27,423 nucleotides of DNA from Acetothermia bacterium UBA7521. GTDB taxonomy: Bacteria > Bipolaricaulota > Bipolaricaulia > Bipolaricaulales > Bipolaricaulaceae. This document shows positions 8,184 through 15,892 of this stretch, piece after piece. How positions within the stretch are numbered: the first letter of the stretch is position 1; every line of letters begins with the position of its first letter. Location of the stretch: assembly GCA_002479455.1 (NCBI GenBank), contig DLNB01000022.1, positions 33,392-60,814 on the forward strand. Reading direction: 5' to 3'. The notes under the pieces were generated by a model. That model searched no databases. It saw nothing but the letters and a program-made list of their open reading frames with translations, and was not told where the DNA came from. A program made the position numbers and the translations under genes.

Positions 8184-9010
8184 CGCGGGCTCGGCTGGCC
8201 GTTCTGGGAGTGCTCCTGATCGTTCTCCTGGGGGTGCTCGCCGCGGGCATGTCGGGGATCCAGTTCCGCGGGGGGCGCCTCCCGTGGGGGACTCCGCCGG
8301 ACGAACCTGGGCGCTCAGGTGGGGCGGTACCGCTGGGGAACATGTCGTGGCTCATCTACGTGATCTGGGTCCTGTTCTTCATCGCGCTGACGATCGCCCT
8401 CGTCAATCCGAAGTCGCGTCGCAAACTTCTGCTTGGCCTTCTCGTCCTCGCGGCCATGCTGATCGCGTTGGGCCTGCTGGGGGAGCGCCTCCGACTTTCA
8501 GAGAGCGCGCCTGTGGAGGAGGATCCCGGGCCTGCGGCGGTCCTTCCGTTCCCGACCCAGGCCAGCCCGTCCGGGGACGATGGGGCCCCTTCCCCGGGAC
8601 GCTCCCCGGGCTGGGTTGCCTATCTGGGATCAGCCGTCATCGCCGCAGCCATCGCCTGGTGGTTGCTTCGACGCCTCCGGCCTCGCTCCCCGGAAGAGGG
8701 CGAGGAGATCCGCGATGCGCTCGCCGAGGCATCGGCGGACCTGGCGGCCGGCCTTCCCGTCTCGGACGTCGTGATCCGCTGCTGGACGCGGATGGTTGCG
8801 GTGCTGACGCAGCGCATGCAAGGCGTGAACCGACCGGCGGTCACCCCACGGGAGATCGCCGATCAGCTAGCGCGCCTCGGGTTGGGAGAGGAGTCCGTTC
8901 TCGTGCTGACCAAGCTGTTCGAGGAGGTGCGCTACGGCCACAAAGACAGCGAACCGCGCCGCGCGGAAGCCCTCGCTGCCCTGGCGGCGATCGAGCGGGC
9001 GTACGGTTAG
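8180..9010 (+). CDS. Four-TM protein with C-terminal DUF4129 domain
   Basis: 276 residues. Hydrophobic helices lie at about 5-23, 56-77, 85-105 and 146-166. The last ~105 residues resemble DUF4129: VIRCWTRMVAVLTQRM, then RPAVTPREIADQLARLGLG, and LTKLFEEVRYGHKD with the typical F-E-x-x-x-Y-G. DUF4129 is known as the C-terminal part of transglutaminase-like TgpA proteins and of stand-alone proteins encoded beside MoxR and DUF58 genes. Here there is no transglutaminase domain. The start overlaps the aspS stop by four bases (ATGA). It probably acts as a membrane partner of the MoxR/DUF58 pair encoded downstream; that role is inferred from context. Confidence 0.8.
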   Translation: MTRARLAVLGVLLIVLLGVLAAGMSGIQFRGGRLPWGTPPDEPGRSGGAVPLGNMSWLIYVIWVLFFIALTIALVNPKSRRKLLLGLLVLAAMLIALGLLGERLRLSESAPVEEDPGPAAVLPFPTQASPSGDDGAPSPGRSPGWVAYLGSAVIAAAIAWWLLRRLRPRSPEEGEEIRDALAEASADLAAGLPVSDVVIRCWTRMVAVLTQRMQGVNRPAVTPREIADQLARLGLGEESVLVLTKLFEEVRYGHKDSEPRRAEALAALAAIERAYG

Positions 9011-9029
9011 CCCGTGGAGGGTCGCCGCG

Positions 9030-9557
9030 GTGCTCCTCGCCACGGGCGCCGCTGCGTACGGCCTGCGGTTCGCCGTGGGATGGATTCTGGACGGGATTGT
9101 CTATCTGGTCTGGTTTGTCGACGCCCTGCCCCAGACCCTAGTGTGGTTCGCTCTGCTGGCGATCCTGTTCGTGTTGACCCTGCGTTTGGGCAAGGGGAGG
9201 CCGCGGAAGGCAGCGGCCGTCCCCCCGCTTCCCGAACCGGCGCGATCGGACCTCGCCCGACTCACCGAGTGCATTCAACAGGCGGAGTCATCGCCCCATG
9301 CCCGGAGGGATCTCCAGCGGCGACTCGGGCAGGCGGCCGTGACGCTCCGCGTGAAGCGGGAGGCGATCCCCCCGCGCCAAGCGTGGGACGATGTGGTGAC
9401 CGGCCGCTGGCCGGCCCACCCCGACGTGCGGGCCGTGCTCCACCCGGAACGAGGTCGCGCGAAGCTCGTGCCGCGCCGCGGGTACGTTCAGCAGTTGGCA
9501 CGGGCAGTGGACCGACTCTGGTTCTACGCCCAAGGAGGGGGTTTTGACGGTAGCTGA
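9030..9557 (+). CDS. Small membrane protein of the MoxR-DUF58 run
   Basis: 175 residues from a GTG start, with GGAGG (9016-9020) about 10 nt upstream. Two hydrophobic segments lie in the first ~55 residues (AAYGLRFAVGWILDGIVYLVW and TLVWFALLAILFVLTLRL). A basic, helical, presumably cytoplasmic part of ~115 residues follows, with RRDLQRRLGQAAVTLRVKRE and a C-terminal Arg-rich stretch. I recognise no named family. Its end overlaps the moxR start by 14 nt, so it belongs to the operon. A DUF4129 neighbour, MoxR and DUF58 suggest it is part of the same membrane complex. Confidence 0.7.
   Translation: MLLATGAAAYGLRFAVGWILDGIVYLVWFVDALPQTLVWFALLAILFVLTLRLGKGRPRKAAAVPPLPEPARSDLARLTECIQQAESSPHARRDLQRRLGQAAVTLRVKREAIPPRQAWDDVVTGRWPAHPDVRAVLHPERGRAKLVPRRGYVQQLARAVDRLWFYAQGGGFDGS
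9532..9541 (+). promoter_or_regulatory. Strong ribosome binding site that sets the TTG start of the MoxR gene
   Basis: AAGGAGGGGG lies inside the end of the upstream gene, 5 nt (counted from GGAGG) before the TTG at 9544. No ATG or GTG nearby has a comparable site, and TTG gives the full N-terminus expected of MoxR proteins. Confidence 0.7.
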
Positions 9558-10494
9558 CGTAGCGGAACGTGGGAAGGAGATCCTGTCCCGAATCGAGGAG
9601 ATCGTCGTCGGGAAGCACGAACCCCTTTCCCTGACGCTGGCGGCGATCCTCGCCGGAGGGCACGTCCTCCTCGAGGACTTCCCCGGGCTGGCGAAGACCC
9701 TCGCCGCCCGCTGCTTCTCATGGACGCTCGGGCTCTCGTTCAGCAGAATCCAGTTCACCCCAGACCTTCTGCCGGCGGACATCGTGGGCACCCACCTCTT
9801 CCGCCGCGATGAGGGGAAGTTCGAGTTTCGACCCGGACCGATCTTCGCCCAGCTCGTCCTCGCCGATGAGATCAACCGTGCCACGCCCAAGACGCAGGCC
9901 GCCCTTCTCGAGGCGATGCAGGAGGGTCAGGCGACGATCGAAGGCGACACGCGCCCGCTCCCGCAGCCGTTCGTCGTCCTTGCCACTCAGAACCCGATCG
10001 AGTACGAGGGGACGTTTCCCCTCCCCGAGGCGCAGGTGGACCGGTTCCTCGTTCGGGTGCGGTTCGGATACCCGGAAGCGGACGAAGAGAAGGAGATCCT
10101 GAATCGGCGGATCCGGCGCCAGACCGAGGAGGTATCCCTGCCCGCGGTGACTGATGCCGGCGAGATCCTCGCCCTGCGTCGGGCGCTGGAGCACGTGCTC
10201 GTGGACCCGGATCTCGTGGGGTACATGGTGGCCCTCGTCGCCGCCACGCGTCGCCACGCCTCGCTCGCCGTGGGGGCGAGCCCACGCGGGTCCCTTGCAC
10301 TGCTCAAGCTGTCCCGCGCGCGCGCGGCCCTCGCTGGACGCGACTACGTCCTGCCCGACGACGTGAAGGCCGTCGCCGTGCCGGCCCTCGCCCACCGGCT
10401 GATCCTCTCCCCCGAGTTGTGGACGCGCGACGTGCGGGCAGAGGACGTGGTCGCGGACATCGTCGCCCGTACACCCGTACCCAAGGCAGGTTGA
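9544..10494 (+). CDS. MoxR-family AAA+ ATPase
   Basis: 316 residues, typical MoxR length. Visible motifs are the variant Walker A LEDFPGLAKT (~43-52; MoxR proteins often have A for G before KT), Walker B LVLADEINRAT (~105), the family signature following it (PKTQAALLEAMQEGQ), and sensor 1 ATQNPIEYEGTFPLPEAQVDRF (~147-168, quoted from 147). A C-terminal lid includes SPRGSLALLKLSRA. MoxR ATPases act as chaperone-like factors in the assembly or activation of protein complexes, usually with DUF58 or VWA-domain partners. The start is TTG with a strong AAGGAGG site. The stop directly abuts the GTG of the DUF58 gene. Confidence 0.93.
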   Translation: MTVADVAERGKEILSRIEEIVVGKHEPLSLTLAAILAGGHVLLEDFPGLAKTLAARCFSWTLGLSFSRIQFTPDLLPADIVGTHLFRRDEGKFEFRPGPIFAQLVLADEINRATPKTQAALLEAMQEGQATIEGDTRPLPQPFVVLATQNPIEYEGTFPLPEAQVDRFLVRVRFGYPEADEEKEILNRRIRRQTEEVSLPAVTDAGEILALRRALEHVLVDPDLVGYMVALVAATRRHASLAVGASPRGSLALLKLSRARAALAGRDYVLPDDVKAVAVPALAHRLILSPELWTRDVRAEDVVADIVARTPVPKAG

Positions 10495-11766
10495 GTGTTC
10501 AGCGCGAAGGCGCGCGTCGAGTTCACCGTTCTGGTGACCCTCCTCGCGACGGGGATCGGACTGCGGCTGGCCGAGTTGCCGTTCCTCGCCCTCCCGATCG
10601 CGATCCACCTCGTGGGGGCATACGCGTGGGCGGCGTGGGACCGTCGGCCGCGGCTGACCGCGCATCGCACCCTGTCCGCCGCCCGAATCTGGGAACACGA
10701 GACCGTCGAGATCGAGACCACGATCGAGAACAGGGGGTGGCGGGTCGAGCTCGTGCACGTGACGGATCCTCTCCCGCCAGGGCTTCGCCTGGTGGACGGG
10801 ACCACGGAGGAGGTTCGCGAGCTTGCCGCCGGGGAAGCGGTTCAACTCCGCTGCGCAGCCGAGGCGCGACGTGGCGTCTACCCTCTGCCCGCGGTGCGGG
10901 TCGAGGCCGAAGATCTCCTCGGGTATACGATGTGGAACGACGATCTGCCCTGCTCGGCCCCGCTCGTCGTGGTTCCGAGGTTCGAGACGATCTCCGGGAT
11001 CGCGATCTCCCCCCGCCGCACCCTTCCCCAGTCCGGCACCGCGCGTTCCCGGCGGGGCGGCGCGGGGATCGAGTTCTTCGGCACACGGGAGTACCGGCCT
11101 GGGGATGAGATGCGCCGGATCAACTGGAAGGCCGCAGCGCGCCTCGATGAGCTCGTGGTCACCGAGTTCGAGGAAGAACGCGCCGCCGATGTGGCGGTGG
11201 TGCTCGACGTGCGGGACCGCGCGTATCGGGGACAGGGGGCGACCGACCTCCTCGACCACGCGGCGCGGGCCGCCGCCAGCCTGTGCCAGACGTTTCTCGC
11301 CCAGGGTCACCGGGTGGGGCTCCTCATGTACGGGGCGTACCTGGATTGGGTGTACCCCGGATGCGGACGACGGCACGGCGAACGCCTCCTGCGCGAACTG
11401 GCCCGCGCCAAGCTCGGGTCGTCCGAGGTGTTCGCCGAGATCTCCCGCCTGCCGACCCGTCTCCTGCGGGCGGGCTCCCAGGTCGCCCTCGTCTCCCCCC
11501 TTCTCCCCGGCGACGACGTGGACCTGGGCGCACTCGCCTCCCGGGGCTACCGGGTGTTGGCGCTCATCGTGGATGCCGCAACGTCGGAAGAGACATCCCT
11601 GGGGACCGGACTCCAGGTTGAGCTGGCACGGCGTATCCTCACGCTCGAGCGCTGGGCGCTGCTTGGTCGGCTTCACGCAGCGCGGGTCACGCCTCTCGTG
11701 TGGGACGTGCGCTACCCCCTCGCCCCCCAAGCCAAGGCCGCCTGGCGAAGGAGGAGGACGCGGTGA
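10495..11766 (+). CDS. DUF58 domain protein, MoxR partner
   Basis: 423 residues. Two N-terminal hydrophobic helices (about 8-45) anchor the protein. A CARF-like beta region follows with charged ENRG/GVYPLPAVRVE segments. The DUF58 signature GIEFFGTREYRPGDEMRRIN then WKAAARLDELVV begins at about residue 192, followed by the vWA-like strand VAVVLDVRD. The C-terminal part continues the vWA-like fold with SQVALVSPLLPGDD. DUF58 proteins are almost always encoded beside MoxR. The GTG start follows the moxR TGA without a gap, with AAGGCAGG upstream. The last four bases overlap the next gene as GTGA. Confidence 0.9.
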   Translation: MFSAKARVEFTVLVTLLATGIGLRLAELPFLALPIAIHLVGAYAWAAWDRRPRLTAHRTLSAARIWEHETVEIETTIENRGWRVELVHVTDPLPPGLRLVDGTTEEVRELAAGEAVQLRCAAEARRGVYPLPAVRVEAEDLLGYTMWNDDLPCSAPLVVVPRFETISGIAISPRRTLPQSGTARSRRGGAGIEFFGTREYRPGDEMRRINWKAAARLDELVVTEFEEERAADVAVVLDVRDRAYRGQGATDLLDHAARAAASLCQTFLAQGHRVGLLMYGAYLDWVYPGCGRRHGERLLRELARAKLGSSEVFAEISRLPTRLLRAGSQVALVSPLLPGDDVDLGALASRGYRVLALIVDAATSEETSLGTGLQVELARRILTLERWALLGRLHAARVTPLVWDVRYPLAPQAKAAWRRRRTR

Positions 11767-12299
11767 TCCCGCCGTTGGTGGGGGCCCTCGGCGTGTGGAT
11801 CCTCGCGTGGGCCGCGCTCGGGTTCCCCTTTGATCCGATCTGGTGGCTGTCGCTTCTCGCGCCCGGAGTCTGCGCCGTGGGGATCGCGTGCCGAACGAAA
11901 AGCTGCCTTGTGCTTGGGCTTCTGCTCTCCGTCGGGCTCGCCAGCGCAGTTGCGTTCGTCGGACATCGGGTCGCCGCCCTCGGCGTGACCACCCTCGCGC
12001 TGTGGACTTGGGACCTCGGGCTTCTCTGGGTCTCCCGCCTCCAGCGCGGAAACGCCGAGTCCGCCCGCCGCCTCAGCCGAGCCGCCCTCGTCCGCTCCAC
12101 CGTGCTCTGCGTCGTCGCGTTTCTCGGGGGCGTCGGTTTTGCGGCACTCCGCATCTCGATCCCGTTCTGGTGGCTCGTCGGCGGAGCGCTGGGCGCGTGG
12201 ATCGGTCTGGTCTTGATCGTGCGCGGGTTCCGCCGGACCTACACCTCGGGTGGGGAAGCGAGTGGGAACCGATCCTCTTCGTCCGGGCCGATCGCATAG
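11763..12299 (+). CDS. Multi-pass membrane protein, last gene of the MoxR run
   Basis: 178 residues from the GTG at 11763, which overlaps the DUF58 stop and has AAGGAGGAGG (11749-11758) just upstream. About four to five hydrophobic helices fill the protein: LGVWILAWAALGF, WWLSLLAPGVCAVGIA, CLVLGLLLSVGLASAVAFVG, VLCVVAFLGGVGFAALR and WWLVGGALGAWIGLVLIV. It ends in a Ser/Gly-rich hydrophilic tail. No family recognised. The tail (last 20 codons) is encoded opposite the 3' end of the convergent NosD-like gene, so it may be a recent extension. Confidence 0.7.
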   Translation: MIPPLVGALGVWILAWAALGFPFDPIWWLSLLAPGVCAVGIACRTKSCLVLGLLLSVGLASAVAFVGHRVAALGVTTLALWTWDLGLLWVSRLQRGNAESARRLSRAALVRSTVLCVVAFLGGVGFAALRISIPFWWLVGGALGAWIGLVLIVRGFRRTYTSGGEASGNRSSSSGPIA

Positions 12300-13012
12300 G
12301 GAACGTCGAGGATTCCATCCCCGTTCTTGTCCGGAGCGACGAACCCCTCCCAGTAGTTGCCGTGCGCCCCGTCGTCCCACGCTGCACCACCCTCGGACCG
12401 AGCGGGAACGCGGCATCCCAGGAATGCATTCTGGGCGATGACCATCCCCTCACAACGAAGCTCGACCACGACGCCGATCTCACATCGGTCAACCACCGAT
12501 CCCGCAAGCAACGAGCCCGCCGTCGCCGCAAACCAGACCCCCGTGCGACACCGCGACACCTGGAGGTTGTACAGGTCGACCGCCGATGAAAAGAGGATTT
12601 TCACCCCGTCCGGGCACTCCTCAATCCGGGCTCGGGACACGCTTACCTTTGTAGAGAGGAACACGCTGATCCCGACCGCCGATCCCCGTACCCAGACGTT
12701 CTCGATCGTGACGTGTTTGGCGCTCTGAACCTTGATCCCCGCGGTGCGCGCGCCGAGGATCTCCACGTTGCGGATGACGACCGGGCGCATCGTACCCGAG
12801 ATGAGGATCCCGTAGTCATCCCCCCCGGCATCGATCTGGAACCCGGAGATGATGTAGGGGTCGCCGAAGACCCCCCACCCCCCGACCACCCCGTTCTCCG
12901 GCGTGAAATCCTGATCCGAGGTGATGAGGATCGGCCCCCGACGCACGGGCCCGGCCCACGCCACGGTAGCTGCCAGGATGAGAAGCACCATCAACAAAGC
13001 CGCTTTGCGCAT
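12239..13012 (-). CDS. Exported right-handed beta-helix protein, NosD-like
   Basis: 257 residues. A clear signal peptide covers residues 1-20, with likely cleavage at AWA|GP. The rest is a series of short beta-helix coils: PVVIRNVEILGARTAGIKVQ, HVTIENVWVRGSAVGISVF, KVSVSRARIEECPDGVKILF, and so on. It ends with the NosD-type close NYWEGF, then DKNGDGILDVPY and EEDRFPL. Such proteins are periplasmic or surface-bound; NosD itself serves copper-centre assembly of N2O reductase, but no nos genes are here, so only the fold can be claimed. The ATG at 13012 follows a GGGTGAT site. Its last 61 bases overlap the 3' end of the convergent plus-strand gene. Confidence 0.8.
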   Translation of the reverse strand: MRKAALLMVLLILAATVAWAGPVRRGPILITSDQDFTPENGVVGGWGVFGDPYIISGFQIDAGGDDYGILISGTMRPVVIRNVEILGARTAGIKVQSAKHVTIENVWVRGSAVGISVFLSTKVSVSRARIEECPDGVKILFSSAVDLYNLQVSRCRTGVWFAATAGSLLAGSVVDRCEIGVVVELRCEGMVIAQNAFLGCRVPARSEGGAAWDDGAHGNYWEGFVAPDKNGDGILDVPYAIGPDEEDRFPLASPPEV

Positions 13013-13030
13013 GCGCGATCACCCATTAGC

Positions 13031-13036
13031 ACGTTA
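13031..13036 (-). promoter_or_regulatory. -10-like TAACGT before the beta-helix gene
   Basis: On the minus strand TAACGT is followed by 18 nt containing GGGTGAT and then the ATG at 13012. Fits a short leader with a ribosome binding site. No -35 box recognised. Confidence 0.3.
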
Positions 13037-13126
13037 CCGCCGGACGCGGGGAGTTGCAGGGCCTATGTCCCCTCCTGAGCTAACCTCGGCCCTGCCCCCA
13101 ACGCGGCGGCCATCCCGCTTCTCGGA

Positions 13127-13132
13127 TAGACT
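13127..13132 (+). promoter_or_regulatory. -10-like TAGACT before the GNAT gene at 13177
   Basis: TAGACT ends 44 nt before the ATG, and the leader includes GGAGAGGAGGGCGGGAG directly before the start. The -35 region is not recognisable. Confidence 0.3.
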
Positions 13133-13176
13133 CCTCCGCTCGGGTGTTCGGCAATGGCTGGAGAGGAGGGCGGGAG

Positions 13177-14028
13177 ATGAGCGTTCAGGTCCACGCAACC
13201 GCAGCTGAGTTCCTGGAGACCGCCGAGGAGACTCTCCTCCGGGAGGAAGCCCTCTACAACCTGATCCTGGGCGTGGCCTCCCGCGTACGGGACGGCCGCT
13301 CCTACGGAGACGATCCCCCGTACTTCCTGTCGGTTCTGGAAGCGGGCAAACTCCGTGCCGCCGCGGTCCGCACCCCGCCGCATCCCCTCATCCTTGCCGT
13401 TCCGAAGGGGGACGTCGGGGCAATCGAAGCGGTCGTGAACCACCTCCTGGAGTCCGATCCCCACCTCCCGGGCGTGAACGGCCTTGTTCCCCACGCCACC
13501 GCGTTTGCCCGGCTTTGGGGAAGGCGCCGTCCAGTGAGGGTTGAGGTGGGGATACAACTGCGGATCCACGAGCTGCGGACGGTCATCCCGCCGAGCGATG
13601 TCCCCGGCGTGCTGCGGCCGCCGCGCGAAGAGGAACGGGACATCCTCGCCGCCTGGATCCAGGGGTTCCAGGCCGAGGCGGTTCCCGATGACCCCCTCAC
13701 CGACCCCCACGAGATCCTCAATCGTTTCTTCGCAGGGGGAACCACGTTGCGGGTGTGGGACGACGACGGCCCGGTATCGATGGCCGGGAGTTCGCGCTCC
13801 TCGGTTCACGGAGCCACAGTGAGCCTCGTCTACACGCCGCCCGAGAACCGAGGCCGCGGGTACGCCTCGGCGTGCGTGGCCGGTCTCAGTCAGCTTCTCC
13901 TCGATCAGGGATACGCGTTCTGCGCCCTGTACACCGACCTCGCCAACCCGACCTCGAACAAGATCTACCGCGCGATCGGCTACCGCCCGCTCGGGGACGC
14001 GACCGTGTACCGGTTCTCCCCGCGCTAG
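13177..14028 (+). CDS. GNAT-family acetyltransferase
   Basis: 283 residues. The C-terminal half carries the GNAT fold: VSLVYTPPENRGRGYASACV has the acetyl-CoA binding R-G-x-G-Y motif at about 225-229, followed by LYTDLANPTSNKIYRAIGY, the usual N-P-x-x-x-x-x-Y-x-x-x-G-Y closing motif. The N-terminal ~150 residues are a divergent region seen in 'predicted acetyltransferase' proteins and may be a degenerate second GNAT domain. The ATG at 13177 has an excellent GGAGGGCGGGAG site. Substrate unknown. It stands alone, divergent from the beta-helix gene. Confidence 0.88.
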   Translation: MSVQVHATAAEFLETAEETLLREEALYNLILGVASRVRDGRSYGDDPPYFLSVLEAGKLRAAAVRTPPHPLILAVPKGDVGAIEAVVNHLLESDPHLPGVNGLVPHATAFARLWGRRRPVRVEVGIQLRIHELRTVIPPSDVPGVLRPPREEERDILAAWIQGFQAEAVPDDPLTDPHEILNRFFAGGTTLRVWDDDGPVSMAGSSRSSVHGATVSLVYTPPENRGRGYASACVAGLSQLLLDQGYAFCALYTDLANPTSNKIYRAIGYRPLGDATVYRFSPR

Positions 14029-14226
14029 CCTGTGTGGGGGTCCCGAGGTCCGCGGACCTACGGCACGCAGGTCTTCGGCACAGAGATCCGTGATCGGTTG
14101 TCCGTGATCCGCTGCCCGTACGGGCTCGTTCGGTCCACGGAGAACGGACCACGGTACGAGCCGCGGGAGTCCGCCCCTCTCCGCGTGGCCGAAGGCTCAG
14201 CGGGCCACTCTCACACAGGCTGCCAG
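14029..14226. other. Palindrome-rich spacer between convergent genes
   Basis: No gene is supported here. It holds two perfect palindromes, AGGTCCGCGGACCT (14046-14059) and GCCCGTACGGGC (14114-14125). It also holds an inverted repeat GGTCC/GGACC around ACGGAGAAC (about 14132-14150) and two copies of TCCGTGATC 18 nt apart (about 14088 and 14101). None is followed by a T-run, so a terminator role is uncertain. Confidence 0.5.
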
Positions 14227-15705
14227 CTAGGTCGCGGCGCCGATGAACCGCTCGATGTCCGCCCGGAACGCCGCGAGCGACTCCAGGTCGAGGTAGAACA
14301 TGTGCCCGGCCTCGTAGTTCTCCATCTCGAAGTTCGCGCGGAACGCCGGATCGACGTTCATGTGAGAGAGCATGTACTCCGTAGCGAACAGGGGCGTGGC
14401 CAGGTCGTAGTACCCCTGACCAACGAACACCTTGGTGTACGGGTTCTTGGCGATCGCGCTGCGGAGCGCCTCTCCCGTCGCCGGCATGGACCCCTTTTCC
14501 CACTCCCACTTCTCGTTCACGCTCATGCTCAGGGTCTCGTAGGCGAGGTCGGATTCGATCCCCAGCTCGGACCGCGCGTAGTGGTTGAACGCTGCGGTGT
14601 AGGGAGGGGTGATGGCGAGCATCGACGGGTCGAACTCCGGCCGCTCCGTCACCGCCAACCCTTCCACGCCCTTGAACCGCGAATCGAGCCGGCCCACGCT
14701 ACGTCGCTCGTGGCGAAGGAGCTCCTTGCAGAACCGGTAGATGTTCACACGGAGGTTCGTGCCCAGGATGTAGTCGAGGTCCAGCCCTGTGTAGCGGGAG
14801 AGCTTCTTGGCCACGGACCGCCGGTCCGCATCGCTCAACCGGTCGCCCTTCATCAAGGCGAGGGTGAGATCGCCTTCCGCCCACGCCTTCACCTCGGCCA
14901 CGAGGTCGGGCAGGGCCCGCTTCTGCAGTTCGTCCGATAGCCGCCCGTGGTACCACGCCGTAGCCGCGTATGTGGGGACGAAGAGCTGGAACGGAAGATC
15001 GTTGGCGGGCATGAACCGGATCGCCGCCAGATCCAACACCGTGGAGATGAGCACGATCCCGTTGAACGCGATCCCGCGGTCCACGAGGTGGCCCGCCAGG
15101 CCCGCCGCGCGCGTCGTCCCGTAGCTCTCCCCAGCCAGGAACAGCGGCGAGGTCCACCTTTTGTAGCGCGTGAGGTAGAGGCGAATGAACTCCCCCACCG
15201 ACTCGATGTCGCCCTTGAAGCTCCAGAACTTCTTGTCCAGATCCTCCTTCGAAGCGCGGCTGAACCCGGTGCCAACGGGATCGATGAACACGAGGTCGGT
15301 CTGGTCGAGCCACGTGTGGACGTTGTCCTCGTACCGGTAGGGAGGAGCGGGCATCCACCCTTCCTTCTCCATCGCCACCCGCTTCGGGCCGAGGGCCCCC
15401 ATGTGGAGCCAGATCGAAGCCGAGCCTGGACCGCCGTTGAACGCGAACGTAAGCGGACGTTTCGACCGATCGGGGAGGCCATCCACCTCGTACGCGGTGA
15501 AGAAGAGCTCGGCCTCAGTTTCGTCGAACGCGTCCCGGAGCGGGATAACCCCTGCCCGCGCGGTGTACGCAAGTTTCTGACCCCGTACAACGATCTCGTG
15601 GCGCGTCTCGACCGGCTCGACCCCGAGGAGTCTGCGCTTCTTCTCCTTGGGCTCTGCGGCCTCGTTCGCCTTCTTCGCCTCGGGCTTCGCCTTTTCGTCG
15701 GCCAT
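14227..15705 (-). CDS. Serine carboxypeptidase, peptidase family S10
   Basis: 492 residues. The S10 signatures are intact: FNGGPGSAS near the oxyanion and substrate site, the nucleophile in GESYGTTR (Ser ~194), the Asp in GYYDLATP (~434) and the His in EAGHMFY (~468). Such enzymes remove C-terminal amino acids from peptides. The ATG at 15705 is chosen because AAGGAGGATCGCAG precedes it; the open frame continues upstream to 15975 but has no conserved sequence. With this start the protein begins with a Lys/Glu/Ala-rich stretch (about 1-28) and no signal peptide, which is unusual for S10 enzymes and suggests a cytoplasmic location. A TACAAT box lies 33 nt upstream of the start. Confidence 0.93.
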   Translation of the reverse strand: MADEKAKPEAKKANEAAEPKEKKRRLLGVEPVETRHEIVVRGQKLAYTARAGVIPLRDAFDETEAELFFTAYEVDGLPDRSKRPLTFAFNGGPGSASIWLHMGALGPKRVAMEKEGWMPAPPYRYEDNVHTWLDQTDLVFIDPVGTGFSRASKEDLDKKFWSFKGDIESVGEFIRLYLTRYKRWTSPLFLAGESYGTTRAAGLAGHLVDRGIAFNGIVLISTVLDLAAIRFMPANDLPFQLFVPTYAATAWYHGRLSDELQKRALPDLVAEVKAWAEGDLTLALMKGDRLSDADRRSVAKKLSRYTGLDLDYILGTNLRVNIYRFCKELLRHERRSVGRLDSRFKGVEGLAVTERPEFDPSMLAITPPYTAAFNHYARSELGIESDLAYETLSMSVNEKWEWEKGSMPATGEALRSAIAKNPYTKVFVGQGYYDLATPLFATEYMLSHMNVDPAFRANFEMENYEAGHMFYLDLESLAAFRADIERFIGAAT

Positions 15706-15738
15706 CTGCGATCCTCCTTGCCAATCGATCGAGGCCCC

Positions 15739-15744
15739 ATTGTA
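15739..15744 (-). promoter_or_regulatory. -10 element TACAAT of the S10 peptidase gene
   Basis: On the minus strand TACAAT is followed by GGGGCC and, after 33 nt in all, the ATG at 15705, with AAGGAGG in between. A weak TTCCCG lies 18 nt upstream as a possible -35. The 11-nt string ACAATGGGGCC recurs at the nuclease promoter (24387). Confidence 0.5.
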
Positions 15745-15869
15745 CCGAGGCTCTTCTCCCATCGGGAAAGCCTGGGGGATGTTCCACACCACGCCCGGTC
15801 CCGTAGCGCGGACCGCTCCAGCGTCCTCTGGCGGGAAGCACGCGGATGGGCCCATGGGCTTCCCCGTGG

Positions 15870-15875
15870 TAAGAT
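15870..15875 (+). promoter_or_regulatory. Extended -10 element TGGTAAGAT before the PNPOx-like gene
   Basis: TAAGAT with TG one base upstream forms an extended -10 box. It ends 17 nt before the ATG at 15893, and AAGGTGAT (ribosome binding site) lies in between. Divergent from the S10 peptidase promoter. Confidence 0.4.
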
Positions 15876-15892
15876 GCTTGCCAAGGTGATCT

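Noticed and set aside
9718..11730. 670-codon open frame on the minus strand
   Set aside because: It is the antisense of MoxR and DUF58 genes whose motifs are clear; long antisense frames are expected at this GC content.
12239..13012. Identification as nosD of a nitrous oxide reductase cluster
   Set aside because: Only the beta-helix fold and C-terminal pattern match; no nosZ, nosF, nosY or nosL genes are present.
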